Assembly: GCA_027596075.1 (NCBI GenBank)
Contig: JADGJC010000588.1
Span: forward strand, 1-15,840
Reading direction: 5' to 3'
DNA from: Rhizophlyctis rosea
Taxonomy: Eukaryota; Chytridiomycota; Chytridiomycetes; Rhizophlyctidales; Rhizophlyctidaceae
Length of the DNA stretch: 15,840 nt
Under the pieces are notes generated by a model, which was not told the DNA's origin, did not search any database, and worked only from the letters and a program-made list of their open reading frames with translations. Below, piece after piece: positions 8,793 through 15,840 of this stretch. The number at the start of each line of letters is the position of its first letter. The first letter of the stretch is position 1. Both the position numbers and the translations under genes were made by a program.

Positions 8793-10291
8793 ATGGGTGT
8801 CCGTGCTTTCGCCGTCATTGCTCTTGCCGCTTTGTCCTCCGTCCAGTAAGTTGCAGATTCGTCGAACCAATGATCTCGTTATATCTGAAGGTTCACAGCT
8901 AACCAAAAAACTTGAACAATTTTAGGGCCACTTTGGTCTTGGACGGACGTCTCTACAAGTCGTCCTTCCCCGACTCCTCCGTCTTCAACAGCAACACCGT
9001 CTACCAAACCTACATCCATGGCAACCAAAAGTCGATGTCCGACTACATCACCCTGTCCACCAACTACAAAAATCCCGCCGACTCCAAGGAGGAGCAGGGT
9101 ATGGCTGTCCAGGTCGACCAGACCTCCAGCTGGTTGGACTCCCAAACCACCTTCAGGCGGACGGAAGTGATCCCCGCCCAACCCGACCTTGCCAGCCAGT
9201 CCAGCGGCAGCGTCTGGTTCTACCACGTCTCCTTCCACGCTGACTCCCAATACCCCTGGTCCACCACCAAGGAGCACCAATTCTTCTTCCACGAGCGTGA
9301 CTCTGACTACACCCAGAACTTCGGTATGAGGTATGTACTGGGCGAAGAGTGAACAATACTGCTTGATCCAATTGGCTGGGGATTGAAGAGTAGCGGTTAT
9401 GAGCGATCGCTGACTGTTATCCATTCTTTAGGTACGGTTCCGACGCTGGCAGCAACATCCAGTTCTACACTGAAGACAACTCCGGCAACCGTGTCACCCA
9501 ATACACCTTCGCCTGGAACCCCTCCACCTGGTACAACTTGGTCTTCAAGATCGACTTCGGAAGCAAGGTTGTCACCCTTTACCAGTCCACTGGCAGCGAC
9601 CCCGTCAAGCAGGTTGCCTCCGCCACCGTTCCCCGCTTGGGCGCCGGTTGGTGGCACATGGGTCAACTCCGCTTCGTTGATGCCAACCCCTCTGCCTTCA
9701 CCGAGAGGATCTGGCTTTCTTCCGTCCAAGTTACCAAGGACACCATGGACTCTTGGCTCAGCGGTTCTGCTACCACTACTACTCGCGCTACTACCACCAC
9801 CACCACGACTACTACTCGTCCCCCCACCACAACCACCACCACCACCCGCCCCATCACCTCTGCCACTTGCGCTGGCGGTGTTACCACCGTCACCATCCCC
9901 AACCAGACGTAAGTTAAATTATCACTTCTTTGTTTTTAAGGGAATAGCAAATTGAAGTGATGCATGCTGTTACCATAGCACCGTCACCCTCCAAAACACC
10001 GTCACTGTTACCGTTTCTGGTCAACAACAACAACCCACCACCACCACCACCACCCGCACTACCACCACCAGCCAGGCCCAACAAACCAACTGCGCGGCCA
10101 AATACGGCCAGTGCGGTGGCCAAGGTTACACTGGACCCACTTGCTGCCAATCTGGCTCCACCTGCAAGTCCTCCAACCAATACGTAAGTTTTCTTCTTCC
10201 GAAATTATTGGAAGAATTCAAAGATTCATCTTCAAATTCTGATCAATTAATCTGAATTCTTTCGCCTTTCCAGTACTCTCAATGCTTGTAA
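8793..10291 (+). CDS. GH131 beta-glucanase with C-terminal CBM1
   Basis: Five exons, 8793-8845, 8926-9330, 9432-9908, 9979-10183 and 10274-10291, encode 385 residues. Introns are 80, 101, 70 and 90 nt, and intron 1 carries CTAAC (8899-8903). Exon 1 codes almost exactly the signal peptide (residues 1-18). The GH131 domain (about 19-262) shows LDGRL near its start, YIHG (47-50), [14 protein letters not shown] (57-70), [15 protein letters not shown] with Glu98, KEHQFFFHE (133-141), a [15 protein letters not shown] strand and [11 protein letters not shown] Thr-rich linker in two blocks and a CBM1 (about 350-385; [22 protein letters not shown]) follow. Characterised GH131 enzymes act on beta-1,3/1,6-glucan and, in some cases, beta-1,4-glucan. 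The conserved Glu98 and the EHQ..E segment are in regions proposed to be catalytic, from memory of the family. The last exon has only five codons plus the stop. Family call is firm; bond specificity is not. Confidence 0.94.
9770..9853 (+). repeat. Thr-rich linker repeat in the GH131 gene
   Basis: An ACC/ACT-rich triplet tract codes the first Thr/Arg/Pro linker block between the GH131 domain and the CBM1. A second, shorter Thr block is coded at about 10033-10070. Both are low-complexity and likely O-glycosylated; they resemble the linker of the neighbouring CE4 gene. Confidence 0.8.
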
Positions 10292-11070
10292 GCAAACCCC
10301 TCGCCGCCATCTTGAATGAGACTGGAGAGGGATTGATTCCCTCTTGGTCTATTCGAGCTGCATGATTAGAGATCATTTTCATAAAACCCCCCCGCGCAAG
10401 TTTGAAGATTGGCTGTTTTAGTGCCAAGTTCCCTATTTCTTGTTAATTTACCTTCACTATATGAAAATATATGGGTTTGAGGGGGGCTGGTCCCCCTATT
10501 TTGTTGCGGAAATTGTCTATGAGCGGTTGGTTCGTGGTCGTAAGGGTATCAACACATTGAGATGAGAAGCAGGCTCGAGACTGGTAGTGTTTGCTATGCG
10601 AAGTGGAGATCGAAGGTGTTTCACGTTCAGTTCGGGCCGTAATGAATGGAATAGTTGCGGGACATGCTGTAGAAGGCTTTGTGAATTCCCGCTTACTGTG
10701 CATGCGATGCGATCATCACTCAGCCAGGTCAATCATATTCTCCCCGTGGGCCGCTGATTTTGTCGTGGCCCCACAACTTTGCCTTTAGCGTCGAGTGCAC
10801 AATGGCGTCTCCATGTTACGACTGATATCTTCGTCTGAAGGCGTATGATCTTATAAAGGTACGGGACCGGTTTTGTTGGTGCGCGGAAATGCCCGGAACA
10901 AACTGCCCCTCACTGCACATCGACAGGACCAAGAAACCACCCGGCCTAATGACGATTCTATGAAAGGCACTTAAGCGCACTGCGAAACGGGAATCGAGTT
11001 TAGTGTTCAACAAATCGAAAATTGGGATGACATTCTGACGACTTTGGTTTTGACGCCTTTTCCTCGCTCA

Positions 11071-11086
11071 TTTCGTTTCAACGAAA
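11071..11086. promoter_or_regulatory. Perfect inverted repeat upstream of the R2-like gene
   Basis: TTTCGTT (11071-11077) and AACGAAA (11080-11086) form a perfect 7-bp inverted repeat with a 2-nt centre, TC. The symmetry suits a dimeric transcription factor, but it lies nearly 500 bp before the ATG and could also be chance. Confidence 0.35.
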
Positions 11087-11318
11087 CCAGCTAAAACTCT
11101 GGGGGAGGAGAAAGTGTGGGCCGTTGGTGATGTTTATCTATAAGACCACGCATCTACGCATTATTTTCACGCTCAGATGCCGGTCTCAACAGAATGAGTC
11201 CATCGCTCATCGTCCAGAAACAATATACCTATGGAAGTCCATTTGGGTTCAATGGGTTGTGTGATAGATTTTGGAAAGGAGAAAAAATTGGAACGAAAGT
11301 ATTTTTTGTGACTGCGGC

Positions 11319-11355
11319 CACATTTCGGACATGCTGTTCGCACATTTCGGACATG
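11319..11355 (+). repeat. 15-bp direct repeat with 22-bp period in the R2-like promoter
   Basis: CACATTTCGGACATG occurs at 11319-11333 and again, identical, at 11341-11355. The start-to-start distance is 22 bp, about two helical turns, so two proteins bound here would sit on the same face of the DNA. The pair is 65 bp upstream of the TATA box at 11420 and about 200 bp before the ATG, a typical place for an upstream activating or repressing element. No known fungal factor is assigned; the sequence is not the ACGCGT cell-cycle box often found in front of ribonucleotide reductase genes. Confidence 0.6.
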
Positions 11356-11419
11356 TCAAAACAGTCAGAAATTGCACCCCGCTTTGGCCAGTTGCTTGCT
11401 TCAAACCATCGCTACCACA

Positions 11420-11426
11420 TATAAAA
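11420..11426 (+). promoter_or_regulatory. TATA box of the R2-like gene
   Basis: TATAAAA on the + strand within CACATATAAAACC, about 130 bp before the ATG at 11557. A pyrimidine-rich stretch follows (about 11427-11440 and 11507-11530), as is common around fungal transcription start sites. Confidence 0.7.
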
Positions 11427-11556
11427 CCTCCCCATCCTGCCCATCTGGAACACCAATAGCGCCATCTGAACACAAGCATTACTCACCCTCAGCACGAAAT
11501 CACTTCTCTCCTTCCTGACCCCCCCAACGTATCATCCCAACCACAAAATCGTACCA

Positions 11557-13017
11557 ATGCTCACAGCAACGGAACCCGCCCCGCCAAGCGTCGAATCGCA
11601 ATTCGGCAAGCTCAACTTCGAGGAGGACTGGGATCAACCCAGTGTGAAGACTGAGCAATATGCGGAGGAGCCTATCTTGAAGGAGAACCCGAAGCGGTTT
11701 GTGTTGTTCCCCATTCAGTATCACGAGGTAAGCAGTGGTGCGATTTTGGTGTCGGAGGATGCTTGATACTGAGTTTAGATGGCGTGATCTAACCTCGCAA
11801 CTAGGTCTGGCAAGCATACAAGAACGCTGAAGCCAAGTTCTGGAGTGCGGAAGAGATTGAGCTTTCTGAGGATGCTGAAGGTGATACCATAAATCATCTC
11901 GACGGCTCATCTACGCCACCCTTCCGAAGACTGAACAAACACTTGTATTGTTTTTATAGGTTGGGAACGCCTTCCCGGCAAGGACCGCGCCTTTATCACC
12001 CACGCCGTTGCCCTCTTCGCCGCCAACGACATGCTCATCGGCGCCGACGTCATCTCCCCGTTCAGCGACGAAATCCAAATCCCCGAAGCCCGCTGTTTTT
12101 TCGGATTCCAAATCATGCAGCGCAACATCCACGCGGAGCTCTTCACGGTGTTGTTGGAGATGTTTTGCAAAGTAGAAGAGGAGAGGGAATATGTTTTCAA
12201 GACTTGTAGCGAACGTTAGTTTTATGCGATGGTTTTTGAACACAATTTAATGCTTTTGTATCATCAAATTGCACGTTGAACAAAAACCAAATCAATCATC
12301 TTCCATCTCGCAAACACAGTCCCCTCCACATCCAAAAAAGCCGCCTGGGTCGCCCGCCACATCACCGACTCACCAGCCCACTACTCCCTCCGCATCATCG
12401 CCCTAGCCCTCTACGTCTCCCTAAACCACGCCAGCACCTACGCCTCCATCTTCCACATCGTCAAGCCCTCCTCCTCCTCCTCGCGCACCACCACCACCCA
12501 ACAAGGCCCCCGCACCGCCTGGACCGGCGGCGGCCGCGAAGACGAAGGTCTCCTCCCCGGCCTCATCCGCGCCCTCTCCAAACAACACCGCGACCACCAA
12601 TGCTACTTTGACTTTTGTGGCATCCTCTCCAAACTCCTCGTTAACAAACCGTCCCACGCCGCGGTGCAACTCATGGCGTCTGAACTTGTTGCTGTGGAGT
12701 CGTCGACGGTGGATGATCTTTTTGGGATCTGTGGTGGGAATGTGAGTTTGAATGGTAATGCTGTGGATGTGAAGGAGGTCAAGGCGCATGTTGCGAAAGT
12801 TGCGGATCGGGTTTTGGAGGCTTTTGGTGTAGAGGGGATTTCGGTTGGTGGTGGGGAGGATTCGCTTGGGTGGGTTGAGGAGATTATGGATTCTGAGACT
12901 AGGAAGGATGACTTTGAGCATGGTGGTGGGTTGTTTGGAGGGAATGGGGGGAAGGCGGTGGCGCCTGCGGCGCAGGCGATGGTTAGTCAGGATTTTACGT
13001 TGGATGCTGATTTTTGA
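11557..13017 (+). CDS. Ribonucleotide reductase small-subunit (R2) homologue lacking most catalytic residues
   Basis: Four exons, 11557-11727, 11805-11880, 11960-12214 and 12320-13017, encode 399 residues; introns are 77, 79 and 105 nt, and intron 1 has CTAAC (11789-11793). R2 identity is clear: NPKRFVLFPIQYHEVWQAYK (45-64), AEAKFWSAEEIELSED, FAANDMLIG, IQIPEARCFFGFQIM (121-135), YASIFHI and the last seven residues FTLDADF, the tail that binds the large subunit and is the same as in mouse R2. By alignment to mouse R2, the ligands change: Asp139 to Glu76, Glu170 to Arg137, Glu233 to Val200, Glu267 to His260, His270 to Tyr263; only His173 (His140) is kept. The radical Tyr177 is Phe144, and no Tyr lies in the last 120 residues. 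It should not form a normal diiron-tyrosyl radical. A partner role like yeast Rnr4 is inferred. A Ser/Thr/Gly-rich insert spans about residues 218-243. Confidence 0.92.
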
Positions 13018-13268
13018 TTGAGGGTTGTTTGGCGGGGGTTGTAAAGTGGGCATTGGGGAGAGGTGCTTGTTAAAGGATTTGGTGGGAAGGGGTGTAGAGT
13101 GGTGGGTTGTTGTGTTTACAATATTTTTTACGTATTTGTTCTTATTCATCAAATATTATGAGAATCCACTTGATGTGCTTTTATTGTGTCTTTCTGATAC
13201 CATCTTGTGTGATTGTGGAGCCAACGGGAAGGCACCAAAGTAGTTGGTTGGTTGGTGGATGGAATTCG

Positions 13269-14406
13269 TCATGCGAAGCACACATGCGACGCTAAAATCC
13301 ATGATGGATGAGTTGTCAGATGAAGTATGGGGTTCCCATGAGCACTGACCACTTTGAGGACTTTCATCAAAAACTCCGTCAACACAATACCCACTGCCGC
13401 GATTTCCTTGGTGCCCAGCCAATGCATATAGAGTAAGACCGTGTGGAAGGCCATGCAGGGTGGTATAAATCATTTTGCATCAAGCATTGTCACACCCTCC
13501 ACTACCCTTCGTTCCTCAATCTTATCACCAAGGACCATACCCTTCTTCTTCAGGAAGTTTTCTGCCTCCTGCTGCAACATCTTGTATTGTTCTGGCCATG
13601 ACCACCTTCCATTACCCATCCACCCAGCCCACCCACGAGCAATGTTTCCATCGCACTTCCATGCAGATTTGCCAGCTTGAAAGACACGACTGTGCTTCTC
13701 ATCCTGTAACTCCAATGCCTTCAACATATCCACCTGCCCAGGCGCGCTTTGCTCAAACTTGACATGGGCTTCCGACATCAAGGCCTGGAAGAGGTTGGAC
13801 AATTCTTTCTCCACTAAATTTGTGCTCCTAAAGGTTCACATGCCTCAATGATTGTGTGGGATGTCAAAGACTATAGACCTTTGATATTGGCATTTCCCAT
13901 ACCAGTTGGACCCACGGATGGAAGGCTTCATATATTCTAATCAAAGGCATCACTGCAGGGCACTCCCCTGTGTGGAATAACCAATGAAGGAAATCCAGAA
14001 ACTGCTGGAGAATTGGTGTGTGTTGCTGCAGCAGATGACTGAAAATAGGGTGTGCAAAACAAGTGGGATCATGGATGTACCGATAATGTTTGATTTGTAT
14101 GTATTTGAACTGTTGGTTCATCATGTGCTGAAGCTCCAAGCCCTTGATGTCGTTTCTCAAGTTGAGGTAGGCAATGATGTCTTTGGGTTTGGATATTTCA
14201 TCAAGAATTGGCCTGCCCGGCGCTATACGTTTCCATTTGTATGCCGCCATTTTAGTCTTGTAGGCCTCAGTTTCCATCTGGGCTCGCCGTTCCGCCTCAG
14301 CTGCCTACTTGATTTTGGGTGTGATGAACTCAGCGGAGAGGTACTTCTTCCTTCTGTTCACAAGATCAGATATGTCAGGATAATCGGGAGGTCTGAGGTG
14401 TGCAGT
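13269..14406 (-). pseudogene. Decayed minus-strand coding sequence, possibly of a mobile element
   Basis: A minus-strand reading frame of roughly 370 codons can be followed, but it is broken. It is open from 14406, includes PDYPDISDLVNRRKKYLSAE, meets an in-frame TAG at 14305-14307, and then continues for 137 codons to a TGA at 13864-13866 (METEAYKTKMAAYKWKR, an aromatic and His-rich middle). After two apparent frame changes around 13826-13870 it is open again from about 13814 (KELSNLFQALMSEAHVKFEQ), passes an in-frame TGA at 13470-13472, and ends near 13269. The pieces on each side of the stops keep protein-like composition, which suggests a formerly continuous protein. I recognise no domain. 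A spliced gene is less likely, since no good GT..AG pair bridges the breaks. The opposite strand gives only poor frames. Confidence 0.5.
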
Positions 14407-14514
14407 TTATCGGAAGGAGGAGGAGAAACAGAGACGTGGGGGATTATCGGGAGCGTGAAGATGTTGAGGACGTCGAACGGGTACCATCAGACTATTTGCA
14501 GGGGGGCACCAAAA

Positions 14515-14536
14515 ATGTGAGAAGCATTCCTCACAT
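14515..14536. repeat. 7-bp inverted repeat (hairpin) beside the decayed element
   Basis: ATGTGAG (14515-14521) and CTCACAT (14530-14536) are perfect inverted copies around an 8-nt loop. The hairpin lies just upstream, in the minus-strand sense, of the decayed coding sequence. It might mark an element boundary or a transcript end, but its function is unknown. Confidence 0.45.
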
Positions 14537-14696
14537 CTGTCCAAACCAGTGCATCCTCAATCTTCCAAACACAAGACAACCCCTCTCACGAAGCATGATA
14601 GGTTTTTCCAAAAAGTTGCATTGATGTCCTCCGACTATATTACCCGTGATCTACCTACACCAATTCTACCTACAGCCCTGCTACCATTACCCGTGC

Positions 14697-15387
14697 CTAG
14701 TCACTCTGCTGATGACTAATCAAATACTCCTCCCAGCTGATCATCCCATCCATATCCAAATCGTCCTCCCCCAAAACATGATCAACCATATTCTGCACCT
14801 CATCCAACGTCAAATGCTTCTTCGGCTCCTCGATGCGTCCGTCGCCGTCCATGTCGCTTCCGTCACCTTCGGCGTCGACGAAGGCGCGGAGGAGTTCGTG
14901 GCCGTCTAGGTCTGTTTTGAAGAGAGAGTGGGTGGTGTGTCAGTACTGTGTGAGGAGGGGGCGAATGGCGAGAGGAGAAAAAGCAGAAAAGCAGTACTAA
15001 CGATTATCAGCGTTCCGATCATGCGTAGAGAAAAAGAAGTACAGGTCGTTCGACTCGTCATAAGCTTTGTTCGTCGGTTTTGGGTATTGTTTTTTCCAGG
15101 TTGATGTGGGTCCGCCGTTGTTGCTGCCGCCGTGTTGACCGTTCATGGCGTGTTGAGCTGCTTGGTAGGCAGCTTCGCGGGCGTGTTGGGCGGCTTTGTG
15201 GTAGTCTAGAGAAAGTGTGGTCTATGTTAGCCCGGGAGTGGAATTGATAGATAATTTCAAAAGGTAATGATCCCACACCTCCATAGTTCTTCATGTTTAC
15301 GGGTGCTGCGCCTCTAGCGGATACGGAGGATAGGGAGAGGAGGACGGTGAGGATGGGGAGCGCGACGGAGAGGAGTGGGAGGTGCAT
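14697..15387 (-). CDS. MCFD2-like secreted EF-hand protein
   Basis: Three exons on the minus strand, 15387-15279, 15205-15002 and 14911-14697, encode 175 residues; introns are 73 and 90 nt. A signal peptide (about 1-24, ending SVSA) is followed by an Ala/His/Gln-rich stretch and a Gly/Asn-rich stretch. LYFFFSTHDRNADNHLDGHE holds the first EF loop (Asp99 to Glu110), reconstituted exactly across intron 2. The second loop is DLDMDGMISWEE (155-166), preceded by LTLDEVQNMVDHVLGEDD. This order, loop spacing and the helix between resemble human MCFD2, the calcium-binding soluble partner of the lectin ERGIC-53, which carries glycoprotein cargo from ER to Golgi. An Asp/Gly-rich insert (DAEGDGSDMDGDGRIEEP) between the hands looks like a partial extra loop. 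Another calcium-binding lumenal protein remains possible, since the assignment rests on motif pattern only. Confidence 0.85.
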
Positions 15388-15840
15388 TGTTGGAATGGTA
15401 GCAGATCAAAACCGGGAATTGGGTCTGAAAGGATTGGCGGATGAGTGGGAATTCTGGAGTAACAGGTGTGGGAAGGGGAAGATGGAGAGGAGCACCATGT
15501 GTGTGGGGCTAGCTATTTCTATGTTATCGAGGCTACACTGTGTAACAGTAGCGTAAGCAGGCCCAGGTTTGCCACGTCAGAAACCTTCCAGGGTCCAAAC
15601 GTTATAACAGGTTCATGAACAAACAAATTCAAATGCTATCGGTACGCAAATGCTAACAATTGCAAATGAGCAGTCAAGAGGTGTGAGCTTTGAGCGGTGA
15701 ACTCAAACTTCATCCGCGAATCCGACTCAGTAATGTATCATCTCTGATTGCTGCCATGTCATAATTCCTGGCAATCGCTCCGGAACTCCCAAGTTTTTGT
15801 GACTTCGGGTTCTACAGCGTTGTCAAACACCATTTTGAAT
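15388..15840. other. Upstream region of the MCFD2-like gene
   Basis: No gene is visible up to the window edge. The part next to 15388 must hold the promoter of the minus-strand MCFD2-like gene; no clear TATA box is seen. The last 250 bases have no open frame or motif worth naming. Confidence 0.5.

Larger units (their letters stand above)
10292..11556. other. Intergenic region with the promoter of the R2-like gene
   Basis: No gene is supported. The first part is the 3' flank of the GH131 gene. A TATAAAG at about 10852-10858 on the + strand has no recognisable gene after it; a small RNA cannot be excluded, but I see no conserved snRNA, 5S or snoRNA signature. The right-hand part carries the inverted repeat (11071-11086), the direct repeat (11319-11355) and the TATA box (11420-11426) listed separately. 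Confidence 0.55.
13018..14696. other. Intergenic region holding a decayed coding sequence
   Basis: Between the R2-like gene and the MCFD2-like gene no intact gene is present. The first 250 bases are the G/T-rich 3' flank of the R2-like gene. The middle holds the broken minus-strand frame described separately (13269-14406). The last 160 bases are the 3' flank of the minus-strand MCFD2-like gene. Confidence 0.6.

Noticed and set aside
8879..9424. 181-codon minus-strand frame
   Set aside because: Antisense to exon 2 of the GH131 gene, which has strong domain evidence on the + strand.
10850..11013. TATAAAG followed by a possible small RNA gene
   Set aside because: No recognisable 5S, U6 or snoRNA boxes, no T run of a polymerase III terminator at a fitting distance, and no open frame follows.
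12421..13152. 243-codon open frame on the minus strand
   Set aside because: It is antisense to exon 4 of the R2-like gene. Its openness follows from the skewed third-codon bases of that exon; the translation is low-complexity and has no domain.
1..15840. CRISPR array, bacterial operon or prophage
   Set aside because: Genes have spliceosomal introns and eukaryotic domains; no spaced direct repeats or polycistronic layout exist.

Overview
The window looks like nuclear DNA of a fungus, most likely an early-diverging, zoosporic (chytrid-like) lineage. Six intron-containing protein genes can be reconstructed. Together they carry 17 spliceosomal introns of 64 to 105 nt with GT..AG ends, and several have a CTAAC branch-like motif. 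Two secreted enzymes carry fungal cellulose-binding CBM1 modules on Thr-rich linkers, and there is a eukaryotic tRNA-Asp(GTC). An MCFD2-like EF-hand protein and a small ribonucleotide reductase subunit ending in FTLDADF argue weakly for a non-Dikarya fungus. The lineage call is inference; no marker in the window settles it.

Layout: 1-956 is intergenic with a C-rich left edge. 957-1931 (+) is a secreted CAP/SCP (PR-1-like) protein with a Lys/Val/Ser repeat region. 2382-2453 (+) is tRNA-Asp. 2792-4031 (-) is a Golgi-type GT34 glycosyltransferase. 4032-5805 has no intact gene, only broken minus-strand reading frames. 5806-7133 (-) is a CBM1-CE4 polysaccharide deacetylase. 7134-8792 is the divergent intergenic region. 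8793-10291 (+) is a GH131 beta-glucanase with C-terminal CBM1. 10292-11556 is intergenic and holds the promoter of the next gene, including a 15-bp direct repeat with a 22-bp period. 11557-13017 (+) is a ribonucleotide reductase small-subunit (R2) homologue. 13018-14696 is intergenic and contains a decayed minus-strand coding sequence. 14697-15387 (-) is an MCFD2-like secreted EF-hand protein. 15388-15840 shows nothing clear.

Five of the six proteins enter the secretory pathway. Two of them, CE4 and GH131, are divergently transcribed neighbours built from the same parts (CBM1, Thr-rich linker, a TVT/VTVTV linker module) and probably act outside the cell on plant or fungal wall polysaccharide. 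GT34 would glycosylate secreted proteins or wall mannan in the Golgi, and the MCFD2-like protein would serve ER-to-Golgi cargo export.

The most striking gene is the R2 homologue. It keeps the R2 fold signature and the R1-binding C-terminal tail, but it has lost most diiron ligands, the radical tyrosine and every tyrosine in its C-terminal region. It looks like a non-catalytic partner subunit, comparable to but different from yeast Rnr4.
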